Shown here piece by piece: positions 1 through 7,427 of a DNA stretch of 38,652 bases. The notes beneath the pieces were generated by a model. That model searched no databases. It had not been told where the DNA came from and worked only from the letters and a program-made list of their open reading frames with translations. Where the stretch lies: positions 1 through 38,652 of the forward strand of contig CALFWB010000102.1 in NCBI GenBank assembly GCA_937928795.1. The letters run 5' to 3'. Made by a program: the position numbers and the translations under genes. The stretch's first letter is position 1. Each line of letters opens with the position of its first letter. Origin of the DNA: an uncultured Anaerolineales bacterium. Lineage in GTDB: Bacteria; Chloroflexota; Anaerolineae; Anaerolineales; UBA4823.

Positions 1-25
1 GCTTTAGAGCTTTTGATACATCGGA

Positions 26-1510
26 TCAGTGCCGCAAAGGCAGATATTTGGAGAGCAACCGATTGAGATACGTTACGCCATTGCGTTTCTCTTGACTACT
101 CGGTAACCAGACCAGCAAGACGAGGATCACTAGGCTACACAGCGCTAAACGCAGCCAAAGATGGGGGACAAATTGGGCAATCAGGTAACCGAAAGCGGTC
201 AGCGGGATGCTTTTCAGAAACATTTGCAGGTTATCCTGACGCAATCGAAATCCGTTGACGCGGCTTTGAACGGTGAGGTCAAAAGCCAAAAAAATGAGGT
301 TAATCAAGAAATAGCCACCGATCACTGCGGCGATTCCCCAGCGGCTGAGGAAGAACACCACGAACCCCGTCCATAAAATCCAATAAGACACGCCTTCAAT
401 GAAGTAGTTTCTCATCTTTTCTAACGGCACCATCGAAATCAAGATGTTCATCCGCACGAAAAAGATCACATCTCCCATTAATTGCCAAATAAATAAAGGT
501 GCCACGGAAAGAAATGCCGAGCTAAACAGCAACGGAATCCAAATCTCCCGCCCGGCTAGCAAGGCAATCGTGAACGGCACCATCGTCAGCCAGCCGAGGC
601 GCAAGCTGTTATTTTGAATGTGCACCACCTCGCCGATGTTCCCTTTGAGGGAGGAAAGTTTAGGGATTCCATAGCCCCAAATAGCCGTGTTGACAAAACC
701 CATGTAGGCATAAGAAACCGAGTAGGCAGCTTGATAAAGCCCATTGGCTTCGGCGCCCAATTGGCGGACAATTTGGCTGCGGATGGTCAGATAGAGCACC
801 GTGCCGAGTAAATTCATCACCGTCAGAGGTCCGGCAAAATCTACCAGCGAGCGCAAGATATGCCACTGCGGCTTGGCTCGCCAAAAGCGGATGGGATAAC
901 GTTTGGCGGTTGAACGCACCAGAAGCCAAAACGCCAAGAGAAAACTAACCACCTGCGAGAAGAGCAGAGAAAGGACAGCGCCCCAGACCTCCCAGAGCAA
1001 GATGCATCCGAACATAATCAGCACATTAACGCCGTTACCGACAATGGCGACAAGAGAAGCCTCACGCCATTGCATTAAGCCGCGAAAGATGATCAGCATT
1101 TCCTGATAGTGCAGCCAAGCAAAAGCAGTTAGGGCAACAATAATGACGTAAGACAAGTAAGCCGAGTCGTTGAAAGTAAATAAGGCAAGCGGTTGGGCGA
1201 AAAGGAGGCAGAAGCCGACAAAACTCAAGCCGATGAGGCCATAAGCCAGCAAAACGGTCAAGATGGTCTGGTTCAGCCCCTCATAATCCTCACGGGCGTT
1301 GGTTTCGGCGATCATCTTGGTTAAGCTGCCGCCTAAGCCGAGAATAAAGAAACCTTGCAAGAGGGTAAAGAAGGCGTTTGCCTGAGAGAAGATACCCACC
1401 CCAAAAGGTCCCAGCGTTGCGGCAAGGATTTTTGAACGCAACAAGCCAAGCAATACAGCCGAGCCGTGTTGTAAGCCGAAAAACCCATAAGCTTCTAAAA
1501 GATCGAGCAT
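26..1510 (-). CDS. Polysaccharide/lipid flippase of the Wzx (MATE-like) family
   Basis: A 494-residue, almost wholly hydrophobic protein with about 12 to 14 predicted membrane helices and short loops, the length and pattern of O-antigen/polysaccharide flippases (MOP superfamily). Such proteins move lipid-linked sugar repeat units across the cytoplasmic membrane. An N-terminal stretch with K-I-L-A-A-T-L-G-P-F-G-V-G-I-F fits the first two helices of this family, which often carry a conserved Gly/Pro-containing turn. The ATG at 1510 lies only 16 bases after a hairpin ending the upstream gene, and I see no clear ribosome-binding site or -10 box in that gap, so transcription may come by read-through. 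No glycosyltransferases are visible in the window; they could lie beyond its left edge. The specific sugar substrate cannot be told. Family call firm, function by analogy. Confidence 0.85.
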   Translation of the reverse strand: MLDLLEAYGFFGLQHGSAVLLGLLRSKILAATLGPFGVGIFSQANAFFTLLQGFFILGLGGSLTKMIAETNAREDYEGLNQTILTVLLAYGLIGLSFVGFCLLFAQPLALFTFNDSAYLSYVIIVALTAFAWLHYQEMLIIFRGLMQWREASLVAIVGNGVNVLIMFGCILLWEVWGAVLSLLFSQVVSFLLAFWLLVRSTAKRYPIRFWRAKPQWHILRSLVDFAGPLTVMNLLGTVLYLTIRSQIVRQLGAEANGLYQAAYSVSYAYMGFVNTAIWGYGIPKLSSLKGNIGEVVHIQNNSLRLGWLTMVPFTIALLAGREIWIPLLFSSAFLSVAPLFIWQLMGDVIFFVRMNILISMVPLEKMRNYFIEGVSYWILWTGFVVFFLSRWGIAAVIGGYFLINLIFLAFDLTVQSRVNGFRLRQDNLQMFLKSIPLTAFGYLIAQFVPHLWLRLALCSLVILVLLVWLPSSQEKRNGVTYLNRLLSKYLPLRH

Positions 1511-1525
1511 TAGGGTTCAAAAATT

Positions 1526-1557
1526 TCCCGCAGGTCCCGAATGGGGTACCTGCGGGA
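1526..1557 (-). terminator. Stem-loop after the xanthine dehydrogenase-like gene
   Basis: TCCCGCAGGT at 1526-1535 pairs perfectly with ACCTGCGGGA at 1548-1557; the loop can add a small CCC/GGG stem. Read on the minus strand the stem is followed by AAATTTTTG, so it resembles an intrinsic terminator with a slightly offset U-tract. It sits about 70 bases past the stop of the molybdopterin subunit and just before the flippase start. Confidence 0.6.
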
Positions 1558-1629
1558 TAGGATTCCAGTAAAGCTTTGGGAAAGGTCGCTCAAGAATCAA
1601 AGGCTTCCTAGGCAAAAATGCTCACCGAT

Positions 1630-3858
1630 TCAAGCTTGTGTCATCGGTTGGAGCTTTCCTAAGCCACGCAACACGCGTTCCGGGATGAGCGGAAATTCGG
1701 AGAACCAGACCCCTGTGGCATCCCGCACGGCAGCGACAGTTGCCGGTGTCAGCGGCAAGAAAGGCATCTCCGCCATGCCCCTAGCGCCGTAGGGCCCAAT
1801 TGGGTCGGGATATTCCAAGATGAGCGAGTCCACCTGTTCGGGTATATCCAACACCGAAGGAATTAGATAAGTAGAGAGATGTTGCGTATGGACATACCCA
1901 TCCTTTTGGATAAAATTTTCAAGAATGGCATAGCCAGCGGCTTGCACCACAGCGCCTTCAATCTGACCTTGCACTTGTAGCGGGTTGACCGCTTTGCCAA
2001 CATCATCGGCTGAGATGACCCGCACAAGGCGTACCGCCCCGGTTTCGGTATCGACTTCCACCTCCACAGCCTGAGCGACGTAACCGTAGGCAAAATTGGG
2101 TTCACATTTGCCGGTTTGCGGGTCGAAAGGCGTGGTTGCAGGCGGGCGATACTGGTACTTGACGACGACAGGGCGTTCTTCGGCGCGCCATTTTTCTAGC
2201 GCCGTTTCACAGGCGCCTTTGATAGCGTTGCCAGCCATAAAGGTCATTCGCGAGGCGGAGGAAGAGCCGGAATTATCCGTCACTGCCGTATCCGAGACCA
2301 CCATGCGCACTCGCTCCAAGGGAATGCCTAAAGTTTCGGCGGCGATCTGTGCCATGACGGTATGCGCCCCCTGTCCGACATCGGCGCCGGCATGATGGAC
2401 AACAGCGCGTTCGATTTCGGCGCCGCCATACAGTTCAACTGTCGCCCAGCTTTGCTCGGGGAATCCAAAAGAAAAGCCGACATTCTTGAAGCCGCAGGCG
2501 AAACCAATCCCCCGTCGCAGGTGGGGGGCAGGGTTAGCCGGTTTAGGTGGGCGTTTCCAGCCGTCCTCGGTGTATTGCCAACCGGCCGTTTTGGCGCATT
2601 CCTCCACCACTTGGGCAATGCTCACCCCTTTGGGCAAGGGGGTGCCAACGGAAAGGATCGAACCTTCACGCACAATGTTGCGCAAACGGATCTCCACTAC
2701 GTCCATGCCGAGGGCTTCGGCAAGGCGATTCATCTGCATCTCGGCGGCAAAAGCCCCTTGCGGACCGCCAAAGCCACGAAAAGCGCCGGCAGGGATGTTG
2801 TTCGTGTAAACGGCGTAGGAGTCCACTTTCACGTTCTCGATCTCATAGGGACCTGTACACATCAAGGTCGCATTCGCCAATACTTTCGTGCTGGTATAAG
2901 CATAAGCACCCCCATCGGCGATCACTTCGACCTCGGCGGCGATCACCTTGCCTTCTTTGGTTGCGCCCCACTTGGCGCGGATCAGATAGGGATGGCGTTT
3001 ATGATGCCCAATGATCGACTCCTCGCGGCTCCAGATGATCTTCACAGGACGGTTGATGCCGCGTTCGTGCAAGCGCATAGCCGCCAACGCCAGAACGATT
3101 TGGATCGACATATCTTCACGACCGCCAAATGCCCCCCCGATAGCCGGGTAAATCACGCGCACCTTTTCGAGAGGTAGATTTAGGGCGTGAGCGATCTGTT
3201 CTTGATCTTCGTGCGTCCATTGCCCGGCAACCTGGATTGTCACGCGTCCTTCTTCATCGATGTAGCCTAAGCCTGCTTCTGGTTGCAAGTAGGCATGTTC
3301 CTGGGCTGGGGTACGATATTCGCCTTCGACAATCACATCACAGCGCTTGAAGGCTTCATTGACATCTCCCTTACGGATACGGTAATGACAGAAAACATTC
3401 GAGCCGCGGTCAGGGTGTAAGATTGGCGCCTCGGCTTGCATAGCCGCTTCCATGTCGGTGACCACCGGCAAATCCTCGTATTCCACTTCGATAAGGTCAC
3501 GCGCTTTGGCAGCGATCTCTTCGGTTTCAGCGATCACCAGCGCAACTTGGTCGCCAATAAAACGCACTCGCTCGGCATAGGGCTTATTGGAACCCGGTCC
3601 GCACAGCACCGGCTGATCGGGCATGATCAAACCATATTCATTGTTGGGAACGTCTTTGGCTGTGAAAACAGCGATCACGCCCTCAAGCGCCTCTGCTTTA
3701 CTGGTATCAATACGCCGAATGATGGCATGAGGACGCTGAGCAAAGAGGATTTTCATATACGCTTGATTGGGCAGATTAATGTCACCGGGATAGAGGGTTT
3801 CACCCGTAACCTTACCCACAGCATCCAAACGTTGTACCGACTGACCAACCCATCCCAT
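1630..3858 (-). CDS. Xanthine dehydrogenase family molybdopterin-binding subunit
   Basis: 742 residues matching the large subunit of molybdenum hydroxylases (xanthine dehydrogenase, aldehyde oxidase, CO-dehydrogenase-like), which hydroxylate heterocycles or aldehydes. The a/b hammerhead domain covers roughly residues 10-125, followed by two molybdopterin-binding domains. Visible motifs are GGAFGGRE (cofactor loop), AFRGFGGPQ (substrate-side Arg), GQGAHT, and GARGMAE near the end, whose Glu (about residue 697) corresponds to the catalytic Glu of the usual GVGE motif. The start has an AAGGAG-type site and an extended -10 box lies about 85 bases upstream. The FAD and 2Fe-2S subunits that normally accompany this protein are absent here: the upstream gene is divergent and the downstream one is a flippase. 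The substrate is unknown; with no divergence in the key motifs the enzyme is probably active if partners are supplied from elsewhere. Confidence 0.9.
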   Translation of the reverse strand: MGWVGQSVQRLDAVGKVTGETLYPGDINLPNQAYMKILFAQRPHAIIRRIDTSKAEALEGVIAVFTAKDVPNNEYGLIMPDQPVLCGPGSNKPYAERVRFIGDQVALVIAETEEIAAKARDLIEVEYEDLPVVTDMEAAMQAEAPILHPDRGSNVFCHYRIRKGDVNEAFKRCDVIVEGEYRTPAQEHAYLQPEAGLGYIDEEGRVTIQVAGQWTHEDQEQIAHALNLPLEKVRVIYPAIGGAFGGREDMSIQIVLALAAMRLHERGINRPVKIIWSREESIIGHHKRHPYLIRAKWGATKEGKVIAAEVEVIADGGAYAYTSTKVLANATLMCTGPYEIENVKVDSYAVYTNNIPAGAFRGFGGPQGAFAAEMQMNRLAEALGMDVVEIRLRNIVREGSILSVGTPLPKGVSIAQVVEECAKTAGWQYTEDGWKRPPKPANPAPHLRRGIGFACGFKNVGFSFGFPEQSWATVELYGGAEIERAVVHHAGADVGQGAHTVMAQIAAETLGIPLERVRMVVSDTAVTDNSGSSSASRMTFMAGNAIKGACETALEKWRAEERPVVVKYQYRPPATTPFDPQTGKCEPNFAYGYVAQAVEVEVDTETGAVRLVRVISADDVGKAVNPLQVQGQIEGAVVQAAGYAILENFIQKDGYVHTQHLSTYLIPSVLDIPEQVDSLILEYPDPIGPYGARGMAEMPFLPLTPATVAAVRDATGVWFSEFPLIPERVLRGLGKLQPMTQA

Positions 3859-3943
3859 AGATCACTCCTTCTTTAGAAAACTGCTTAGAGAAATCACCTA
3901 TTGCAATTGTTAAGGGCAGTGCTGCCTAAAATTTGCTACGGTA

Positions 3944-3949
3944 ATTATA
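3944..3949 (-). promoter_or_regulatory. Extended -10 promoter for the molybdopterin subunit gene
   Basis: On the minus strand the sequence reads TTGGTATAAT, that is a perfect TATAAT preceded by a TGn extension. A transcript would begin near 3937 and carry a leader of about 80 bases. No good -35 hexamer is present at 17 bases, as expected for an extended -10 promoter. Confidence 0.6.
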
Positions 3950-4232
3950 CCAATAATCGCCAGCCGCTCTTTCTGCCCGACATAAATCTCAGCAATCTTC
4001 ATGACGAATTAACCTCGCTAGGCGCTGCACTACGCGCAAGGCGAAATAGATGTTCTATCACGCTGGGGTAAATCTTGCGCTACCGGTTGTGATGCGAGAC
4101 TCATGCCGCCATGCGAGTAGATCTCACGATACGGGGGTGGCTGCGTGCAGTGCGGTTCTCTGGGTGCTTTTTTCTCGGTGAATTCGCATCTGAAAAGCCC
4201 TATAAGCAGGCAAGCCAACCCCTTCCATCCGT

Positions 4233-4238
4233 TATAAT
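4233..4238 (+). promoter_or_regulatory. -10 box placed for a leaderless transcript
   Basis: TATAAT ends eight bases before the GTG start at 4247, so the predicted transcription start falls at about 4245. There is no ribosome-binding site between box and start codon. This combination suggests a leaderless mRNA. Confidence 0.6.
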
Positions 4239-4246
4239 CGGACGGT

Positions 4247-5596
4247 GTGAGACAAAAGCATTGGTTTGCTTTCGCGGTTTTGGTGCTCATTGCCTTCGCT
4301 GGGGGTAGCTGGTGGGCGACTCAACCGCGCTTGCTCGCTGTTGAACCCGAGCCAAATGCAACTGCTGTGCCGGGCAGCGCCTCCTTGCGCCTATCCTTTT
4401 CCCACCTCATGCAGCCCGAGTCGGTTCTACAGCGGTTATCCATCCAACCTCCTTTGCCGGGCAATTTCCATTGGGAAGGTAAGACGCTAGTTTTCACTCC
4501 AGCCCGAGCTTGGCCGGGCGGCCTGACCGTGCGGGTTCGACTAAGCCGCGGCGCACAGACCCAGGCGATACCCCATCGCCGCCTGACCGACGCGGTTGAA
4601 TGGTGGTTTCAAATCGGTTACCCCAAAGTGTTGTACCTCTTTCCCTTTGACGGGCCAGCCGGGTTGTATCTGCTCGACCCGTTCACCGCAACGGTTGAAC
4701 GTCTCTCGGAAAGCGGGCAGGAAGTGTTTGATTATTCGCTCTCCGCTAATGGTGCAACGCTTTTGTTGACCGTTCGAGAAGGGAACGGCAGCGCCATCTA
4801 CCGCCGCGAAAATCACTCAGGGCAGGTTGAACGCTTGCTTTTCTTCCCCCACGGACAGGTGCGCGCTGCTCAACTTTCCCATTCGGGGACTTACCTTGCT
4901 TATGAACTGACCGAACTGAAGGAAGCGAACGCCAAAACACACGTCTGGGTGACGGCTTATCCACCGCAGGCAGAAGACCAAGCTACCCGTCTCGGCGCGA
5001 GCGACCAACTGACCCGCAGCCCACTGTGGTCGGCGCAGGACCTTCTGGCTTATTATGATCACACCAACCGCTGCTATCGTTTCTTCGATCCCGCAACCCA
5101 AAGCGAAGTGGACACCATCCAAGCCGAAACCGGCGAAAAGGCAGCTTGGTCACCCGATGGCGAAATGTTCCTGTTCGCCGAAATCCTTCCCCAAGCCGGG
5201 CAGTATCCCACCAGCCATTTGTTGGTTTATCATCTGCCTTCACGCCAATTGCGTGACCTAAGCGAGCGCACTGACGTGGAGGACCTCGGAGGTGTGTTTT
5301 CGCCGCAGGGCAATCGCCTGGTTTTTGGACGCAAATTTCTAGATGCCCTTCAATGGACACCCGGCCGCCAGCCGTGGTTGCTCGATCTGGAAAGTGGCAA
5401 AGTTCGTCCGTTGCTCTCTAATGCTGTGTATAATCATTATGATTTTGTATGGAGTCCCAACGGCGATCAGATCCTTTTTGTGCGCTTTGATCAAATGAGC
5501 TTAACCGAACCGCCCGAAGTTTGGTTAATGGACGCCAATGGTTCCCAACCCCGCCAACTCGTCAAAGGAGGATTTGCCCCGCAATGGATGCCATGA
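4247..5596 (+). CDS. Membrane-anchored Ig-like/TolB-type beta-propeller protein
   Basis: 449 residues starting with GTG. A short basic N-terminus and a hydrophobic helix (about residues 6-22) form a signal anchor. Residues about 28-115 look like a bacterial Ig-like domain of the Big_5/SbsA type (a run ending in a TLVFTPA strand), the same domain type found in the alpha-2-macroglobulin downstream. The rest carries propeller-type repeats with the characteristic SPDGEMFLF, SPQGNRLVF and SPNGDQILF motifs of TolB/PD40 WD40-like blades, predicted to sit outside the membrane. Such propellers bind proteins or ligands; no catalytic residues are apparent. Its stop overlaps the next gene, a redoxin, so the two are likely co-translated and may work together at the cell surface. 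The start is chosen because the box at 4233-4238 leaves no room for a longer one. Confidence 0.8.
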   Translation: MRQKHWFAFAVLVLIAFAGGSWWATQPRLLAVEPEPNATAVPGSASLRLSFSHLMQPESVLQRLSIQPPLPGNFHWEGKTLVFTPARAWPGGLTVRVRLSRGAQTQAIPHRRLTDAVEWWFQIGYPKVLYLFPFDGPAGLYLLDPFTATVERLSESGQEVFDYSLSANGATLLLTVREGNGSAIYRRENHSGQVERLLFFPHGQVRAAQLSHSGTYLAYELTELKEANAKTHVWVTAYPPQAEDQATRLGASDQLTRSPLWSAQDLLAYYDHTNRCYRFFDPATQSEVDTIQAETGEKAAWSPDGEMFLFAEILPQAGQYPTSHLLVYHLPSRQLRDLSERTDVEDLGGVFSPQGNRLVFGRKFLDALQWTPGRQPWLLDLESGKVRPLLSNAVYNHYDFVWSPNGDQILFVRFDQMSLTEPPEVWLMDANGSQPRQLVKGGFAPQWMP

Positions 5597-6096
5597 TCTC
5601 GATTGGAGAAACCGCCCCGGATGTTTCCCTGCCCGATCTGGTTGGACGGCCGCACCGCCTCTCTCACTTTCGCCGCCGCCTCGTGGTGGTCAACTTCTGG
5701 TCGGCAGAATGTCCGCACGCTGCCCGCGTCGATGAGGAAATGCATAAGCTATTTGCCGAATGGGGGGATACAGTGGTGTGGATTTCAATTGCCAGCAATG
5801 CCAACGAGTCGCTGGACCTCTTGCGTTCGGTGGCAGCCCAGCGCGCCCTGCCGTTGGTTTTGCTTGACCGCAATCATCAAGCAGCCGATTTATTTGGAGC
5901 AGTCACCACCCCCCATCTCTTCCTCTTAGATTCGCAGGGCATTCTGCGTTATCAAGGGGCGTTTGATGACATCACCTTCCGCCAAAAGACCGCCACACGC
6001 AACTATCTTGCCGAAGCGGTGTCTGCCATATTGGTCGGCAAAGAGCCAGACCCGCCTCAAACGCCACCATATGGCTGTGCAATTGTGCGCTACTAA
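5584..6096 (+). CDS. Redoxin / thioredoxin-fold protein (AhpC/TSA-like)
   Basis: 170 residues from the ATG at 5584, which lies 12 bases after a GGAGG site at 5567-5571. The ATG at 5593 is the alternative; it forms an ATGA overlap with the preceding stop. The order of elements (GETAPDVSLPDLVG, VVVNFWSAECPHA, ATTPHLFLLDSQG) is that of peroxiredoxin-like redoxins. The active-site position reads SAECPHA, giving one Cys (about Cys43) rather than the thioredoxin CxxC. A second Cys occurs at the very C-terminus in YGCAIVRY (about Cys165), as in a subgroup of redoxins with a terminal GC-x-I motif, and might act as resolving Cys. No signal peptide, so it should be cytoplasmic. It is coupled to the propeller protein and its end overlaps the convergent reductase gene by four bases. 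Confidence 0.82.
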   Translation: MDAMISIGETAPDVSLPDLVGRPHRLSHFRRRLVVVNFWSAECPHAARVDEEMHKLFAEWGDTVVWISIASNANESLDLLRSVAAQRALPLVLLDRNHQAADLFGAVTTPHLFLLDSQGILRYQGAFDDITFRQKTATRNYLAEAVSAILVGKEPDPPQTPPYGCAIVRY

Positions 6097-7037
6097 GAGT
6101 CAGGCAGGCTGAGGGTGCCGCGCGCTAGCCATTCTTGCGGCAAGAGGGCCGCATACAGGGCACGGCTGAGCGGAGTGGCGACTTGATATTGCTGCCCCAA
6201 GCGCACCACGGCGCCGATCAATTGCTCCAGCTCGGAGGGACGCCCTGCCATCAAATCGCGCGCCATGGAAGCCATGGTCTGGGGAGGCATCTTTTCGATA
6301 AAGGATAACCGCTGCGCAATGGCTTCAGCCGGCAGAGGCACACCCGCTGCCCGCGCCACGACCCAGATTTCGCGCATCACTTCCTCAAGCAATTGTCGCG
6401 TCGGTGCTACCCGGCAGATAAACCCGGCCGGCACGCGGCTGACCGCTCCGACAGCCCCGAAGGCAGCGATAAACAGAAACTTATCCCACAGGGCAACCCG
6501 AATGTCCTCTGCGATCTGCGCTCGCACTCCGGCTCGCTGCAAGACGGCTTGAATCGGCTCCAGATGCAGCGTCTGACGCCGCTTTATCTCACCGAAGATG
6601 ATGGTCGGCTCAATCCCCACATGCCGGATCACCCCAGGCGCGGAAACATAAGCTGAGATCTGACACACCCCTCCCAAGACCGCCTGCTCGCCGAGCACCT
6701 GAGCAAGTTCAAAGGGCGCCTCAACTCCGTTCTGTAGGGGCAGAACGGCCGTGTTTTTCCCAACTAAGGGGCGCATCGCCTCGGCGGCTTGGGCAACTTG
6801 CCAAGCCTTTACACCCACCAAGACCAAATCCACCTCGCCGATCTCAGCCGGGCGGTCGGTTGCTAAACGGGGAAAAACAGCAAAATCCCCAGAAGCGCCG
6901 ATCACCCGCAATCCCTCGGCACGGATGGCGCGCAAATGCTCGCCGCGCGCAATCAGACTCACCTCCTCACCAGCCTGCAATAAGCGCGCTCCAAAATAGC
7001 CCCCCACTGCGCCACTGCCAAATACCGCAATGCGCAT
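6093..7037 (-). CDS. 2-dehydropantoate 2-reductase family protein
   Basis: 314 residues with the layout of ketopantoate reductase: an N-terminal NADPH Rossmann fold with FGSGAVGGYFG, VGVKAWQ holding the conserved Lys (about 77), LQNGVE with the conserved Asn (about 103), and a C-terminal helical domain with LWDKF, where the catalytic Lys is expected, and a late GRPSELEQLIG motif that binds substrate in the family. In the canonical PanE helix the catalytic Lys is followed by Asn four and eight residues on; here those positions are Ile and Gly (KFLFIAAFG). It may therefore be a paralogue with another 2-keto acid substrate rather than the pantothenate enzyme. A GGAGGTGGAGG site precedes the ATG, and a TATAAT box lies 29 bases upstream of it. 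It stands alone, with no other pantothenate genes nearby. Confidence 0.85.
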   Translation of the reverse strand: MRIAVFGSGAVGGYFGARLLQAGEEVSLIARGEHLRAIRAEGLRVIGASGDFAVFPRLATDRPAEIGEVDLVLVGVKAWQVAQAAEAMRPLVGKNTAVLPLQNGVEAPFELAQVLGEQAVLGGVCQISAYVSAPGVIRHVGIEPTIIFGEIKRRQTLHLEPIQAVLQRAGVRAQIAEDIRVALWDKFLFIAAFGAVGAVSRVPAGFICRVAPTRQLLEEVMREIWVVARAAGVPLPAEAIAQRLSFIEKMPPQTMASMARDLMAGRPSELEQLIGAVVRLGQQYQVATPLSRALYAALLPQEWLARGTLSLPDS

Positions 7038-7065
7038 CCTCCACCTCCCGATAATTTTACCGAGT

Positions 7066-7071
7066 ATTATA
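7066..7071 (-). promoter_or_regulatory. -10 box for the ketopantoate-reductase-like gene
   Basis: On the minus strand CGGTATAAT gives a perfect -10 hexamer. The predicted start is near 7059, leaving a leader of about 22 bases that contains the strong GGAGGTGGAGG site. This gene is thus a contrast to the apparently leaderless ones in the window. Confidence 0.55.
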
Positions 7072-7108
7072 CCGATTCACCCACAGGCAAAAATACAACG
7101 AATAAGCT

Positions 7109-7147
7109 AGATTTCTCCTCGCTGCGCTGGTCGAAATGACAACTCCG
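7109..7147. repeat. Intergenic repeat of the TTTCTC...TCGAAATGAC type
   Basis: Part of the 390-base gene-free spacer 7038-7427. The stretch has the look of short dispersed elements seen in many environmental bacterial genomes, with GCTGCGCTGG at its centre and TCGAAATGAC near its end. This identification is from memory of the motif style; no second copy is in the window. Confidence 0.35.
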
Positions 7148-7255
7148 AGATTCTAATCCGAAATCCCATTCTTTGGCTAAAGCGTGGGAACAGAACAATT
7201 GCAGCAACTCCAAATTTGCACATTCGTTCGTCTCTTGGCAAGATGACGCGAATTT

Positions 7256-7367
7256 CCGTAACATGGGCTTCAGCCCGTTCACAGCACAGGCTAAAGCTTA
7301 TGTTACTGCTGCTCAACCATATAAGCTGCCAGCGGTTCAAAACCCCGTAACATGGGCTTCAGCCCGT
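7256..7367. repeat. Two identical 23-bp REP-like units, 89 bp apart
   Basis: The same 23 bases occur at 7256-7278 and 7345-7367. Each holds GGGCTTCAGCCC, a small inverted repeat able to form a stem of five pairs with a two-base turn. Related pieces (GCACAGGCTAAAGC and AGCTCAAGCTTTAGG) lie between and after them. The spacer contains no plausible gene; the hairpins could also help end the transcript of the neighbouring hypothetical gene at 7428. Confidence 0.6.
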
Positions 7368-7427
7368 GTCTCACTTGCACAAGCTCAAGCTTTAGGATGA
7401 GATTCTGCCTGCGCACAGCTACACCAA

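Larger units (their letters stand above)
3859..4246. other. Divergent intergenic region, no gene seen
   Basis: 388 bases between two divergently oriented genes. I see a minus-strand extended -10 box at 3944-3949 and a plus-strand TATAAT at 4233-4238. The open frames crossing the middle of this stretch have no ribosome-binding site and no recognisable protein character. No RNA gene recognised. Confidence 0.6.

Noticed and set aside
2362-3177. 271-residue plus-strand ORF
   Set aside because: It lies wholly antisense within the molybdopterin subunit, has no ribosome-binding site and no protein-like motif; the minus-strand gene explains the region.
4030-4290. 86-residue minus-strand ORF in the divergent spacer
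   Set aside because: No ribosome-binding site, odd composition, and it crosses the start and promoter of the plus-strand gene.
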